DNA from: Enterovibrio norvegicus FF-33
Lineage (GTDB): Bacteria; Pseudomonadota; Gammaproteobacteria; Enterobacterales; Vibrionaceae
Direction: 5' to 3'
DNA length: 64,000 nucleotides
Assembly: GCF_000286835.2 (NCBI RefSeq)
Contig: NZ_AJYD02000013.1
Span: forward strand, 62,001 to 126,000
Shown: positions 47,157 to 57,836 of the stretch, piece after piece
Position numbering within the stretch: the stretch's first letter is position 1
Layout: each line of letters begins with the position of its first letter
The notes under the pieces: generated by a model
Database searches by the model: none
Told to the model about the DNA's origin: nothing
The model's input: the letters and a program-made list of their open reading frames with translations, nothing else
Program-made: the position numbers and the translations under genes

Positions 47157-48101
47157 ATGAAAATCATGCTTGCAAACCCAAGAGGGTTTTGTGCCGGTGT
47201 AGACCGTGCTATCAGCATTGTTGAACGTGCACTCGAACTTTATCAACCGCCAATTTATGTGCGTCATGAAGTGGTACACAACCGCTTTGTGGTGGAGGGC
47301 TTGAAATCACGTGGCGCAGTGTTTGTTGAAGAACTGAGTGAAGTTCCCGATGACAGCATCGTGATTTTCTCTGCGCATGGTGTATCTCAAGCCGTTCGTC
47401 AGGAAGCGAAGTCACGCAGCCTGACCGTGTTTGATGCTACCTGTCCGTTGGTGACCAAAGTCCATATGGAAGTCGCACGCGCAAGCCGCCGTGATATGGA
47501 AGTGGTTCTGATTGGTCACGCAGGTCATCCTGAAGTGGAAGGAACCATGGGTCAGTACGCAAGCGATACTGGCGGTATGTATTTGGTCGAGCGACCAGAA
47601 GATGTCTACAAGCTCGTCGTCAAAGACCCAACCAATCTTCATTATGTTAGCCAAACAACGTTGTCTGTGGATGAAACTGCGGATGTCATTGATACCCTGC
47701 GTCAAGTGTTCCCTGATATCCAAGGCCCGCGTAAAGATGACATTTGCTATGCAACTCAAAACAGACAAGATGCCGTTCGCGATCTCGCGACCCAGTGTGA
47801 TGTATTGGTCGTTGTTGGCTCGAAAAACAGCTCGAACTCGAATCGTTTGCGCGAGCTGAGTGAAAAGCTGGGTACGCCGGGTTACTTGATTGATTGTGCT
47901 GAAGACGTGATACCGGAATGGTTTGATGGCAAAGCTAAAGTTGGTGTGACCGCTGGGGCATCTGCGCCGGAAGAACTGGTGAATCTGATCATTGCACGCA
48001 TTGAAGCTTTGGGTGGAACGTCAGTTGAAGAGCTAAAAGGACGTGAAGAAAATATGTTCTTTGAAGTGCCTCGTGAACTGCAAGTCAAGCAGGTGCAATA
48101 A
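47157..48101 (+). CDS. ispH: HMBPP reductase IspH (LytB)
   Basis: Last enzyme of the MEP isoprenoid pathway; makes IPP and DMAPP using a 4Fe-4S cluster. The 314-residue protein has the three cluster cysteines in [23 protein letters not shown] and the later C in LIDCAED, and the substrate-binding HEVVHN and [12 protein letters not shown]. It ends the ileS-ispH cluster at a terminator. Confidence 0.97.
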   Translation: MKIMLANPRGFCAGVDRAISIVERALELYQPPIYVRHEVVHNRFVVEGLKSRGAVFVEELSEVPDDSIVIFSAHGVSQAVRQEAKSRSLTVFDATCPLVTKVHMEVARASRRDMEVVLIGHAGHPEVEGTMGQYASDTGGMYLVERPEDVYKLVVKDPTNLHYVSQTTLSVDETADVIDTLRQVFPDIQGPRKDDICYATQNRQDAVRDLATQCDVLVVVGSKNSSNSNRLRELSEKLGTPGYLIDCAEDVIPEWFDGKAKVGVTAGASAPEELVNLIIARIEALGGTSVEELKGREENMFFEVPRELQVKQVQ

Positions 48102-48118
48102 GCATCGCAACGCATTTT

Positions 48119-48144
48119 GAAGGGAGCTAATGGCTCCCTTTTTC
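48119..48144 (+). terminator. terminator after ispH
   Basis: AAGGGAGC-TAAT-GGCTCCCTTTTT hairpin. Confidence 0.9.
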
Positions 48145-48191
48145 TTGATTTCGTCACCAATATACATCGTGTGGCGAAAAGGGTAGAGTGA

Positions 48192-49064
<873 letters not shown>

Positions 49065-49191
49065 TGCCTACATATGCAGTAAGTGAATACTTGCTGCATA
49101 TTCCTGTCCCTAACGACTCTTCAAGTATGTGACTGCCGCTAGTCTGAATATCACTCTCATTGACCTGTCATTTATTGGGTTACGCTATAAT

Positions 49192-49335
49192 ACCTCGCCG
49201 TGATGGCTAAAAGTTTGGCTTTAGTGGTAACATGTAAACGGTTGCGGAGTGAGCTGGTTGTATTTTTACCGCCGTGGTCGACAAAGAGGTAAAAGTGTTA
49301 GCTCCGTGGATGTAAAACCGCTGAGTTATAGAGGT
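49192..49335 (+). ncRNA. candidate structured RNA in the carA leader
   Basis: Nested helices on the plus strand: ACCTC (49192) with GAGGT (49331); CGGTT (49239) with AACCG (49316); CGGAG (49245) with CTCCG (49302); TTTTACC (49264) with GGTAAAA (49288). They would form one long, interrupted hairpin starting about where the upstream TATAAT would begin transcription. Function is unknown: cis-regulator of carAB, or a separate small RNA. Confidence 0.4.
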
Positions 49336-49411
49336 TAAGCCTGTCTTTTGTCTGCTTGATGCACTAATTGCCATCTATTGGCTATAAAGCATATTCTTTT
49401 TTCACTCCTTG

Positions 49412-49440
49412 TTGACACTTTCGACCGCAATATCTAAAAT
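49412..49440 (+). promoter_or_regulatory. carA proximal promoter
   Basis: TTGACA, a 17-nt spacer and TAAAAT, close to the sigma-70 consensus. Transcription would begin near 49447, about 100 nt before the carA start; a TTCCG/CGGAA hairpin lies in that leader. Confidence 0.75.
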
Positions 49441-49547
49441 GCGCGCAATTTGTCTAAATTCCGCTTTTCGGAACTAGGCATTTCTATGGAATGACTTGAT
49501 GCAAAACTATCTATTTTTTTTGCATTTTTATTGATTTGGAGGTTGTC

Positions 49548-50687
49548 TTGAGCAAGTTTGCGCTCTTAGTCCTGGAAGATGGGACTGTATTCCACGGTGA
49601 ATCCATCGGTGCTGATGGAACTGCTGTTGGTGAAGTTGTTTTTAATACCTCGATGACGGGGTACCAAGAAATTCTCACTGACCCGTCCTATTCCCAGCAA
49701 ATTGTTACTCTCACTTATCCCCACATTGGCAATACCGGTACGAATACCGAAGACGAAGAATCCTCCAAAATCCACGCTCAAGGCTTGGTAATCCGCGACC
49801 TCCCGCTTATGGCTTCAAACTTCCGCAGTCAGCAATCCCTTTCTGATTATCTCAAATCTCAAAACATCGTTGGCATCGCTGAAATCGACACGCGTAAGTT
49901 GACCCGTCTGCTGCGCGAAAAAGGGACACAGAATGGTTGTATCGTTGCCGCCGACAGTATTGATGAAGCGCTGGCGCTCGCCAAAGCAAAAGATTTCCCA
50001 GGTTTGAAAGGCATGGATCTGGCAAAAGAAGTGACGACTGCTGAAGCGTATGAGTGGAAGCAAGGCTCATGGACACTAGAAGGTGGCCTGCCAGAAGCGA
50101 AAGATGATAGCGAATTGCCATACCACGTAGTGGCATATGACTTTGGTGCGAAGCGCAACATCCTTCGTATGTTGGTTGACCGCGGTTGCCGCTTGACGGT
50201 TGTGCCAGCGCAGACGCCTGCAGAAGACGTACTGGCAATGAACCCAGATGGCGTGTTCTTGTCGAACGGTCCTGGTGACCCAGAACCATGTACTTATGCT
50301 ATTGAAGCAACAAAAGTATTCTTAGAAAAAGGCCTACCGATTTTTGGTATCTGTTTGGGGCACCAAATTCTGGCACTGGCAAGTGGCGCTAAAACCGTGA
50401 AGATGAAATTTGGTCACCACGGCGCCAACCACCCTGTGAAAGACTTGGATCGCGATGTGGTGATGATCACCAGCCAAAACCACGGTTTTGCAGCAGACGA
50501 AGACACACTGCCAGAGAACTTGCGTGCTACTCACAAGTCTCTGTTTGATGGCTCACTGCAAGGTATTCATCGCACAGATAAACCAGCATTTAGCTTTCAG
50601 GGACACCCTGAAGCGAGCCCAGGCCCACACGATGCGGCCCCACTGTTCGACCATTTCATTGAACTTATCAAGCAACACAGCGCGTAA
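49548..50687 (+). CDS. carA: carbamoyl-phosphate synthase small subunit CarA
   Basis: Glutamine amidotransferase subunit that passes ammonia to CarB to make carbamoyl phosphate for arginine and pyrimidines. The 379-residue protein has the N-terminal CarA domain and the class I GATase triad: Cys in FGICLGHQI, His and Glu in [12 protein letters not shown] take the TTG at 49548 as start because GGAGG (49538-49542) is 5 nt upstream and the E. coli gene also starts with UUG. An earlier in-frame TTG overlaps that site. The start region can pair with an RNA segment after carB. Confidence 0.95.
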   Translation: MSKFALLVLEDGTVFHGESIGADGTAVGEVVFNTSMTGYQEILTDPSYSQQIVTLTYPHIGNTGTNTEDEESSKIHAQGLVIRDLPLMASNFRSQQSLSDYLKSQNIVGIAEIDTRKLTRLLREKGTQNGCIVAADSIDEALALAKAKDFPGLKGMDLAKEVTTAEAYEWKQGSWTLEGGLPEAKDDSELPYHVVAYDFGAKRNILRMLVDRGCRLTVVPAQTPAEDVLAMNPDGVFLSNGPGDPEPCTYAIEATKVFLEKGLPIFGICLGHQILALASGAKTVKMKFGHHGANHPVKDLDRDVVMITSQNHGFAADEDTLPENLRATHKSLFDGSLQGIHRTDKPAFSFQGHPEASPGPHDAAPLFDHFIELIKQHSA

Positions 50688-50703
50688 TCCGGAGTAGCAG
50701 AGA

Positions 50704-53700
50704 ATGCCAAAACGTACAGACATTAAAAGTATTCTTATTCTGGGTGCAGGCCCAATCGTTATCGGTCAAGCATGTGAGTTTGACTATTCAGGTGCGCAGG
50801 CGTGTAAAGCGCTGCGTGAAGAGGGTTACCGCGTTATTCTGGTTAACTCCAACCCTGCAACCATCATGACTGATCCCGAAATGGCTGATGCGACCTACAT
50901 CGAGCCAATTCAATGGGAAGTAGTACGTAACATCATCGCCAAAGAGCGCCCAGATGCTGTACTGCCTACCATGGGTGGTCAAACGGCACTGAACTGTGCA
51001 CTAGATTTGGAAAAACACGGCGTACTGGCTGAGTTCGGCGTGGAAATGATTGGTGCAACGGCTGATGCGATTGATAAAGCAGAAGACCGTTCACGTTTCG
51101 ACAAAGCGATGAAGTCTATCGGTTTGGAATGCCCAACGGCAGATACAGCGAAAACGATGGAAGAAGCTTATAAAGTTTTGGATATGGTTGGTTTTCCTTG
51201 CATCATCCGTCCTTCTTTCACCATGGGCGGCACCGGTGGTGGTATCGCTTACAACAAAGAAGAGTTCGATGAAATCTGTCGTCGCGGTTTGGATCTTTCT
51301 CCTACCAACGAGCTTCTCATTGATGAATCTCTGATTGGTTGGAAAGAATACGAGATGGAAGTTGTTCGTGACAAAAACGACAACTGTATCATCGTATGTG
51401 CGATTGAAAACTTCGATGCGATGGGCATCCACACGGGTGACTCCATTACCGTTGCCCCAGCACAAACACTGACGGACAAAGAATACCAATTGATGCGTAA
51501 TGCATCCTTGGCTGTTCTGCGCGAAATTGGCGTAGAAACAGGCGGTTCGAATGTTCAGTTTGGTATCAACCCGAAAGATGGCCGTATGGTTATCATCGAG
51601 ATGAACCCACGTGTTTCTCGCTCTTCTGCGTTGGCGTCAAAAGCGACGGGTTTCCCGATTGCAAAAATCGCGGCAAAACTGGCGGTTGGTTTCACGCTTG
51701 ATGAACTGATGAATGACATTACTGGCGGTGCAACTCCAGCATCATTTGAACCAACAATTGACTATGTTGTGACTAAAATTCCTCGTTTTAACTTCGAGAA
51801 ATTTGTGGGCGCAAATGACCGTCTGACCACACAGATGAAATCTGTGGGTGAAGTCATGGCTATTGGTCGTAATCAACAAGAATCACTGCATAAAGCATTG
51901 CGCGGCCTAGAAGTTGGCGCGACAGGCTTTGATGAAATGGTTGATCTGGACGAACCCGATGCCATGACCAAAATTCGTCATGAGCTAAAAGATGCGGGCG
52001 CTGAGCGCATCTGGTACATCGCAGATGCATTCCGTGCAGGCATGTCGGTAGACGGCGTGTTTAAGCTGACAAACGTTGACCGCTGGTTCTTGGTTCAGAT
52101 CGAAGACATCGTCAAAATCGAAGCTGAAGTGAAAGAGAATGGCTTCGCGGGTCTGAACAAAGAAGTGCTTCGTAAACTGAAGCGCAAAGGTTTTGCTGAT
52201 GCTCGCCTGAGCAAGCTGTTGGGTGTTAGCGAGAGCGAAATCCGCAAGCTGCGCGACCAATTCGACATTCACCCTGTCTACAAGCGTGTTGATACTTGTG
52301 CGGCAGAGTTCTCGTCTGATACCGCGTACATGTACAGCACTTATGACGAAGAATGCGAAGCGAACCCTACTGACAAAGACAAAATCATGGTTCTTGGCGG
52401 CGGTCCAAACCGTATCGGCCAAGGCATTGAATTCGATTATTGTTGTGTTCATGCGTCGCTCGCGCTGCGTGAAGATGGCTACGAAACCATCATGGTTAAC
52501 TGTAACCCTGAAACGGTTTCAACCGATTATGACACGTCTGATCGCTTGTACTTCGAACCTGTAACCTTGGAAGACGTACTGGCCATCGCGCGTGTTGAAA
52601 AACCAAAAGGCGTGATTGTTCAGTACGGTGGTCAAACACCTCTGAAACTGGCGCGTGCACTAGAAGCGGCAGGCGTACCAATCATTGGTACAAGTCCTGA
52701 TGCCATTGACCGTGCAGAAGACCGTGAGCGCTTCCAAGCAGCGGTTGACCGTCTTGGTTTGAAAACCCCACAAAATGCCACTGTTACTACGATGGAACTG
52801 GCGATTGAGAAGTCAAAAGAGATTGGCTTCCCATTGGTTGTTCGTCCTTCTTACGTGCTGGGTGGCCGTGCGATGGAAATCGTTTATGACGAGAGCGATC
52901 TGCGCCGATACTTTGCTGAGGCAGTGAGTGTTTCTAACGAATCCCCTGTATTGCTGGACCGTTTCTTGGATGACGCGACCGAAGTCGATGTAGATGCAAT
53001 TTGCGACGGTGAGCGTGTGGTTATCGGCGGTATCATGGAGCACATTGAGCAAGCGGGCGTTCACTCCGGTGACTCTGCATGTTCATTACCTGCATATACT
53101 CTGAGCCAAGAGATTCAGGACGAAATGCGTCGCCAAGTTGAGAAGCTAGCACTTGAGCTGGGCGTTCGTGGCTTGATGAACACACAGTTTGCGGTGAAAG
53201 ACGGTGAAGTCTACCTGATTGAAGTGAACCCACGTGCTGCACGTACTGTCCCGTTTGTGTCTAAAGCCACTGGCGCACCACTGGCGAAAATTGCCGCACG
53301 TGTAATGGCTGGTCAATCACTAGAATCACAAGGTTTCACGCAGGAAATCATTCCACCGTATTACTCAGTGAAAGAAGTGGTGTTGCCATTTAACAAGTTC
53401 CCTGGCGTTGACCCACTGTTAGGCCCAGAAATGCGCTCAACAGGTGAAGTGATGGGTGTGGGTGATACCTTCGCAGAAGCGTTTGCGAAAGCGGATCTCG
53501 GTTGTGGTAAATCCTATTCCGACCAAGGTCGCGCGCTGCTGTCTGTTCGTAATAACGACAAGCAACGTGTTGTTGACCTAGCAGCCAAGCTTATCAAGCT
53601 AGGTTTTGAGTTAGATGCAACACACGGTACAGCAGTTGTGCTTGGTGAAGCGGGTATTAACCCTCGCTTGGTCAACAAGGTGCATGAAGGTCGTCCTCAT

Positions 53701-53940
53701 ATTCTTGACCGTATCAAGAATGGTGAATACAGCTACATCATCAATACCACGGAAGGTCGTCAGGCGATTGAAGATTCAAAAGTACTTCGTCGTGGCGCAC
53801 TGGCTGAGAAAGTGAACTACACCACCACGCTAAATGCAGCATTCGCAACCTGTATGGCTCACACTGCAGCTGATCTGTCTAAAGTGAACTCAGTGCAAGA
53901 GTTGCACGCTCGCGTGGCAGAGAAATACGGTAAAGCGTAA
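50704..53940 (+). CDS. carB: carbamoyl-phosphate synthase large subunit CarB
   Basis: CarB makes carbamoyl phosphate from bicarbonate, two ATP and ammonia from CarA. The 1078-residue protein consists of two homologous ATP-grasp halves ([20 protein letters not shown] and, near residue 555, [20 protein letters not shown]) and a C-terminal allosteric MGS-type domain that binds ornithine and UMP in E. coli. It starts 16 nt after carA with GGAG upstream. Its 3'UTR resembles the sRNA CarZ. Confidence 0.97.
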   Translation: MPKRTDIKSILILGAGPIVIGQACEFDYSGAQACKALREEGYRVILVNSNPATIMTDPEMADATYIEPIQWEVVRNIIAKERPDAVLPTMGGQTALNCALDLEKHGVLAEFGVEMIGATADAIDKAEDRSRFDKAMKSIGLECPTADTAKTMEEAYKVLDMVGFPCIIRPSFTMGGTGGGIAYNKEEFDEICRRGLDLSPTNELLIDESLIGWKEYEMEVVRDKNDNCIIVCAIENFDAMGIHTGDSITVAPAQTLTDKEYQLMRNASLAVLREIGVETGGSNVQFGINPKDGRMVIIEMNPRVSRSSALASKATGFPIAKIAAKLAVGFTLDELMNDITGGATPASFEPTIDYVVTKIPRFNFEKFVGANDRLTTQMKSVGEVMAIGRNQQESLHKALRGLEVGATGFDEMVDLDEPDAMTKIRHELKDAGAERIWYIADAFRAGMSVDGVFKLTNVDRWFLVQIEDIVKIEAEVKENGFAGLNKEVLRKLKRKGFADARLSKLLGVSESEIRKLRDQFDIHPVYKRVDTCAAEFSSDTAYMYSTYDEECEANPTDKDKIMVLGGGPNRIGQGIEFDYCCVHASLALREDGYETIMVNCNPETVSTDYDTSDRLYFEPVTLEDVLAIARVEKPKGVIVQYGGQTPLKLARALEAAGVPIIGTSPDAIDRAEDRERFQAAVDRLGLKTPQNATVTTMELAIEKSKEIGFPLVVRPSYVLGGRAMEIVYDESDLRRYFAEAVSVSNESPVLLDRFLDDATEVDVDAICDGERVVIGGIMEHIEQAGVHSGDSACSLPAYTLSQEIQDEMRRQVEKLALELGVRGLMNTQFAVKDGEVYLIEVNPRAARTVPFVSKATGAPLAKIAARVMAGQSLESQGFTQEIIPPYYSVKEVVLPFNKFPGVDPLLGPEMRSTGEVMGVGDTFAEAFAKADLGCGKSYSDQGRALLSVRNNDKQRVVDLAAKLIKLGFELDATHGTAVVLGEAGINPRLVNKVHEGRPHILDRIKNGEYSYIINTTEGRQAIEDSKVLRRGALAEKVNYTTTLNAAFATCMAHTAADLSKVNSVQELHARVAEKYGKA

Positions 53941-53954
53941 TCCTTATACACGAT

Positions 53955-54033
53955 ATAAAGATATAACCAATGAGCCGGCCTCAAGCCGGCCTAGATAACC
54001 TCCTTGCCCGCCTTACTTAGGCGGGCTTTTTTG
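53955..54033 (+). ncRNA. carZ: probable sRNA CarZ in the carB 3'UTR
   Basis: CarZ is known in V. cholerae as a Hfq-dependent sRNA cut by RNase E from the carAB 3'UTR that represses carAB. Here the 3'UTR has the right build: an AU-rich stretch after the stop, a hairpin GCCGGC-CTCAA-GCCGGC (53974-53990), the single-stranded GATAACCTCC (53994-54003) and a strong terminator. That single-stranded segment can pair over 10 bp (one G-U) with GGAGGTTGTC at 49538-49547, the carA ribosome binding site up to the start codon. Exact 5' end is not known. Confidence 0.65.
54006..54032 (+). terminator. carAB / CarZ terminator
   Basis: GCCCGCC-TTACTTA-GGCGGGC stem with a six-base T-run. Confidence 0.92.
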
Positions 54034-54155
54034 TCTCTGGCATTTCTTATTTGTTTCAGATAGTGCGAAACATCACCGAGTTTCATTGTTTATTTTTGCG
54101 TGATTTAGCGCATCAATAAGCTAGGCATTGATTGTTGATTGATGACATTTTTTGC

Positions 54156-54183
54156 TTGAGATGAGGTAGGGGATGCGTAAAAT
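54156..54183 (+). promoter_or_regulatory. possible promoter of mgtE and its leader
   Basis: TTGAGA (54156-54161), a 16-nt spacer and TAAAAT (54178-54183). Transcription would begin near 54190, about 32 nt before the leader ORF. Confidence 0.5.
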
Positions 54184-54189
54184 GCTCGT

Positions 54190-54518
54190 GTCGCAATACT
54201 GCGGCAATTATGGAGAACACCATGAACGTTATCGACCATCCTCCGAGTTGTCAGGGAGGCCAGTAAACCCAGCGGTTAAGTTCATGTGTATCCACATTTC
54301 GACCGCCCGGTCGGAATGATTGCTATTTCCTGCATCAATCCCAGCGCTTCCCCGATATTCAGAGTGAAAATACGACCAAGGACGTTGAGTCTTTAGTGAC
54401 GAGTTTCATGATAAGCATGCGCGTTAGCTGTTTATTGTTGAGCATCAAATTCGTATTTTTTGGTCGTTACCCTCAACCAGGCGTTTACGTCAGGAACTTG
54501 CCAATCGGGAGATTCGCT
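54190..54518 (+). promoter_or_regulatory. long structured 5' leader of mgtE
   Basis: About 329 nt with several helices that cannot all coexist. GCGGT (54272) can pair with ACCGC (54302) around an inner ATGTG/CACAT stem, or the overlapping TTTCGACC (54297) can pair with GGTCGGAA (54309). Further on, ACGACCAA (54372) pairs with TTGGTCGT (54460), and CTCAAC (54472) can pair with either GTTGAG (54384) or GTTGAG (54437). Switching between such states is typical of attenuators and riboswitches. It does not resemble the M-box consensus that I remember. Confidence 0.55.
54222..54266 (+). CDS. possible 14-residue leader peptide of mgtE
   Basis: ATG with GGAG 6 nt upstream opens the short frame MNVIDHPPSCQGGQ and then stops. 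It has two adjacent proline codons (CCT CCG). Proline-rich leader peptides control mgtA in Salmonella and E. coli through ribosome speed, so a similar role is possible here; this is inference. CCTCC and GGAGG within it form a hairpin. Confidence 0.5.
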   Translation: MNVIDHPPSCQGGQ

Positions 54519-55370
54519 ATGTCGGTAATGTACACAACACTGTTGGATTGCCAACACACACACCTTGCTGCTCATGAAATTGATGCCGCAAAAAATGCAT
54601 TTCTCATTCACACCATGGAAGAGAGAGTTCGCCTGCTCTCGGTCATGCCCGTATCTGAAGCTGTTGGTGTGCTGAATTGCTGCCCACTGGCTTTGGTCAG
54701 AGAATTATTGGATGCATTAACGGAAACGGGGGATACCGTCAGGAGCAGACAAATCGCGATAGATTTGGGATTGATTAGTTCTGAAATTGAACCCGACGGA
54801 GATTATCTCACTAATTCTGTGATGAACCATGTCAGGCAGCGTATTGGCTGGATTGTTGGTTTGGCGTTACTTGGGATCTTATCTGGTCTTATCATTTCAC
54901 ATTATGAAGACACGATCACTCAGTTGGTTCTGCTCGCTATTTATATGCCAGTGGTCGCTGCAGCGGGAGGAAATGCGGGCTCTCAAGCGGCGACATTAGT
55001 GGTGAGGGCAATGGCCATGAATGAAGTTCGCCCTTCTCAATGGCTAGCTGTGATGTGGAAGGAAGTACGAGTGGCGATTATTATCGCGTTTGCGCTAGCG
55101 GCCGTGATGATGACGAGAGTGCTGGTTTTTAGTGATGCCACATCGTTACCTGCAGGCTTTCACCTTAATGACATTGCGATGGCCATTGGTACCGCATTGG
55201 TGATCCAAGTGACACTATCCACCACGTTAGGTGGTGTGCTGCCATTGGTGGCTCGCAAACTCAAGCTAGATCCCGCCGTTCTTGTGAGCCCAGTGCTGGC
55301 CTCTGTCGTCGATATCAGCGGGATGGCGATTTACTTTATGACCATTAACGCGTGGTTAGGCTTGACGTAA
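54519..55370 (+). CDS. short MgtE-family magnesium transporter
   Basis: Inner-membrane divalent cation channel/transporter of 283 residues. The C-terminal half (from about residue 115) is the five-helix MgtE pore domain, with the signature MPVVAAAGGNAGSQAATLVVRA and the later LDPAVLVSPVLASVVDISG. The N-terminal 115 residues are soluble and too short to contain both the usual N domain and the two CBS domains that close typical MgtE (about 450 residues) at high magnesium. I start at the ATG with GGGAG 7 nt upstream; the frame is open further upstream through the leader. The 3' end overlaps the convergent dacB by 26 nt. Confidence 0.85.
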   Translation: MSVMYTTLLDCQHTHLAAHEIDAAKNAFLIHTMEERVRLLSVMPVSEAVGVLNCCPLALVRELLDALTETGDTVRSRQIAIDLGLISSEIEPDGDYLTNSVMNHVRQRIGWIVGLALLGILSGLIISHYEDTITQLVLLAIYMPVVAAAGGNAGSQAATLVVRAMAMNEVRPSQWLAVMWKEVRVAIIIAFALAAVMMTRVLVFSDATSLPAGFHLNDIAMAIGTALVIQVTLSTTLGGVLPLVARKLKLDPAVLVSPVLASVVDISGMAIYFMTINAWLGLT

Positions 55371-56760
55371 GCAGCGCTTGATAAAGCTCTCGTTCAAATT
55401 GGGTGATCGGGCTGGCAACATTGCTGGGGCGATCATCCGATGCGGGAATGTGGTAGTTAGTCACAAGCTGAACCACCAGGATATCTTGGCCTTTGTCATT
55501 TCTCAGTATGCCCGCAAGGTTATAGCTACCGTACAAAGAGCCTGTTTTCGCTGTCAGCTTATTTTTGAGCGGTGCATTACGAACACTGCTGCGATACTTC
55601 AATGTGCCATCCACCCCTGACACGGGCAACATGGCCAGCAGGCCAATTTGAGGGTGTGTATAGACGTATTGCACCACATCCATCAATTGCGCGGCTGTCA
55701 TGCGATTGTTACGAGACAATCCCGACCCATCAACCATCACCGCAGTATCAAGATCAATGTTTGCTTGTTGCTTCAATATGGCTTTGATCGCCGCCGCCCC
55801 ATTGCTGAATGAGCCGGCTTGATCGAAGTAACGATGACCCAATGTTTTGAGTATATTGTCGGCAATTAGATTGTCAGAGCGCTTGAGCATGGTATTAAGC
55901 AGTGCATCGCGTGGCGCTGATTTATGCATGGCAATAAAACTGCGTTGGCCGCTTGGCGCGCCGATTCGAATTTTACCTTTCACGGAAATAGCGGCTTTCT
56001 TTAGCTCACTGGCGAGTACATCACTCATGTATTTTTGTGGATTTTGCACGGCAAATTTTAGAGGAAGCGGGCTAGTGCGGTGAGCCAAGCAACCACTCAA
56101 TTGATAGTGGTTGTTGTTGTCATAGTGAAGTTCTAAATCGCAATGTTGGTCTTTTTGCTGATCGGTGGTCAGCGCCAATGCATTGGTACTTATCTCTATC
56201 GGTTGGTGCTCGGGCACAAAGACGCGAGTTTGGCGCTTACTTTTTTCGCTATAGATCGAGCCTTGAACACAGTTTCGTTCTAGCGTTATTGCTGAAGATG
56301 GCGCGCTGTAGCAAACGCCCAAAATGTCCCATGGCCAACCAACGGCGCGTTCATATCCCGTAAATATTTCACCATCCAGCCAAACATCACCGCGAATTTG
56401 ACGAATGCCTTTGGCTTTTAGGGCACTGACGAGCAATTGAAGATCTTTGCGCTTCAGCGTTGGGTCGCCATCAAACTTAAAAACAATGTCTTTGCCTGAT
56501 TGAAGCACTTTGGTTTCAAAGGCGAAATCTTGTGGGAGGTAAAGTGATGCGGCCAGTGCGGTCACGACTTTTTGTGTGCTGGCGGGTGGCAGCAAGATGT
56601 CATCATCACGCCCAATGATTTGCTCGCCGCTGTTGGTGTTAAACACCGAAAGTGCAAGCTGGCTACCAGCGGGAAGCATAGCCTCAATGTTATTGAGGGG
56701 AATGGAAAAGGCGGTGACAGAGAAAAGAGAACAAACGATTAGAGATAAAAGGCGCGCCAT
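55345..56760 (-). CDS. dacB: D-alanyl-D-alanine carboxypeptidase/endopeptidase DacB (PBP4)
   Basis: Periplasmic low-molecular-weight penicillin-binding protein that trims peptidoglycan cross-links. The 471-residue precursor starts with the signal MARLLSLIVCSLFSVTAFS. Active-site motifs: SxxK in PPASTQKVVTAL, SxN in KRSDNLIAD and KTG in LTAKTGSLYG. I start at the ATG at 56760; a TTG five codons earlier is an alternative. In E. coli dacB lies next to greA; here ompU is between them, as in V. cholerae. Confidence 0.95.
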   Translation of the reverse strand: MARLLSLIVCSLFSVTAFSIPLNNIEAMLPAGSQLALSVFNTNSGEQIIGRDDDILLPPASTQKVVTALAASLYLPQDFAFETKVLQSGKDIVFKFDGDPTLKRKDLQLLVSALKAKGIRQIRGDVWLDGEIFTGYERAVGWPWDILGVCYSAPSSAITLERNCVQGSIYSEKSKRQTRVFVPEHQPIEISTNALALTTDQQKDQHCDLELHYDNNNHYQLSGCLAHRTSPLPLKFAVQNPQKYMSDVLASELKKAAISVKGKIRIGAPSGQRSFIAMHKSAPRDALLNTMLKRSDNLIADNILKTLGHRYFDQAGSFSNGAAAIKAILKQQANIDLDTAVMVDGSGLSRNNRMTAAQLMDVVQYVYTHPQIGLLAMLPVSGVDGTLKYRSSVRNAPLKNKLTAKTGSLYGSYNLAGILRNDKGQDILVVQLVTNYHIPASDDRPSNVASPITQFERELYQALLTSSLTTR

Positions 56761-56798
56761 AAGAAGTTCCCGCAATGAAGGAAGATTCAGTATGGTAC

Positions 56799-56829
56799 AA
56801 AAAACGCCTACTCGGAGGTAGGCGTTTTT
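56799..56829 (-). terminator. terminator after ompU
   Basis: AAAACGCCTAC-TCGGA-GGTAGGCGTTTT stem, downstream of ompU on the minus strand and upstream of dacB. Confidence 0.92.
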
Positions 56830-56861
56830 GATACTGATTTAAGTAAAGAACTTAAGTCAGA

Positions 56862-57836
56862 TTAGAAATCGTAACGTAGGCCGAATACCAATTGGTCTTC
56901 TGCATCTTTCTTAGTTTCAACTTCGTTTGCATCAAGCAGGTTGAAGTTGTAAGAAGTGTAAGCACGGAAGTTGTCGTTGAAGTAATGCGTCGCGTCGATT
57001 GCGATTGCATCGTAGGTATTTGACTTGTCAGAACCTGTTTTTGATTCCGCGTTGTTGTAAGTGGTTGTGAACTTAGTTTTGCCCATGGTGTAAGCAGCAG
57101 CCAATTCGTAACCAGTCAGGTCAGTGCTAACGCCTGATTGTTTGTTTTCGCCATCTTTGTAAAGCGCAGCAACGTAGATGTCACCGATGGTGTAAGAAAG
57201 TGCTGCTTCAGTTTGGCTTTCAGCTGCGTAAGACTTGCCTGCGACAACAGCATCTTTACCTTGGTCAGCATAACCCAGACCCATTGCTAGGCCGTTCTCT
57301 AGTGCGTATACCGCACCCATAGAGTAACCACCGTCAACAACCAGTCCACCGTTAAGATCGGTGGTTTCGCCTACGTAGTTTGCTTTAACCGTCAGGCCAC
57401 CGAACTCACCCATGTACGCTAGGTTGTTTTGGATACGGTCAGCAACGGCGATTTTAGCGCTCGCGCCAGCACCGTGGTAAGACATGATATCGGTGAAATC
57501 GGTGATCATGCCCAAAGAGCCGTCAGTTTTACCGTAAGCCACTTTACCAAACTCAGTGCTGATACCTGCGAAGCCGTAACGAACTTCATCTTCAGTTGTG
57601 GTGTATTCGTGCTCGAAGAAGCCAAAACCGTAAACATTTTCTGCAATCTCGGTTTGACCAAGGATGTTCATACGTGCGCGACTTTTGTCATCCATGTCAC
57701 CATCAACAAGCAATGCACGTGCTTCGATACGGCCACCGATTGAAAGGCTAGAGGTGCCGTCGTTAAAAACTTCAGCAGCAGAAACAGAGGTAGAAGCTAC
57801 AGCAGCAACAGCAAGTGCGATCAACGTTTTGTTCAT
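56862..57836 (-). CDS. ompU: outer-membrane porin OmpU
   Basis: Trimeric general porin, 324 residues. It begins with the signal MNKTLIALAVAAVASTSVSA and ends with phenylalanine in LVFGLRYDF, the signal for outer-membrane insertion. Strands alternate as in porins, and TDFTDIMSYHGAGASAKIAVADR is the loop region shared with V. cholerae OmpU. The start is set by AAGGA upstream and the signal peptide; the frame is open for 41 further codons. OmpU is activated by ToxR in V. cholerae and resists bile and acid; the AT-rich upstream region would suit ToxR, but I do not claim a site. Confidence 0.93.
   Translation of the reverse strand: MNKTLIALAVAAVASTSVSAAEVFNDGTSSLSIGGRIEARALLVDGDMDDKSRARMNILGQTEIAENVYGFGFFEHEYTTTEDEVRYGFAGISTEFGKVAYGKTDGSLGMITDFTDIMSYHGAGASAKIAVADRIQNNLAYMGEFGGLTVKANYVGETTDLNGGLVVDGGYSMGAVYALENGLAMGLGYADQGKDAVVAGKSYAAESQTEAALSYTIGDIYVAALYKDGENKQSGVSTDLTGYELAAAYTMGKTKFTTTYNNAESKTGSDKSNTYDAIAIDATHYFNDNFRAYTSYNFNLLDANEVETKKDAEDQLVFGLRYDF

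Larger units (their letters stand above)
49065..49547. other. carA upstream region with two promoters and a structured leader
   Basis: 483 nt without a gene. A perfect TATAAT lies at 49186-49191 (its -35 is unclear; TTGACC at 49160 is 20 nt away). A second, nearly consensus promoter lies at 49412-49440. Between them is a nested multi-helix segment (49192-49335). carAB has two promoters in E. coli too, one for pyrimidine and one for arginine control; I could not find a clear ArgR box here. Confidence 0.55.

Noticed and set aside
49852-50289. Long minus-strand ORFs inside carA, carB, ptsP and others
   Set aside because: They mirror strongly conserved coding frames and show no independent similarity or ribosome binding sites.
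54190-54518. M-box (YkoK) magnesium riboswitch
   Set aside because: The sequence does not match the M-box core that I remember; the leader is reported as an unassigned structured region instead.
54396-54518. N-terminal extension of MgtE by 41 codons
   Set aside because: The frame is open, but the later ATG has a good SD, and the extension overlaps paired RNA segments and lacks family similarity.
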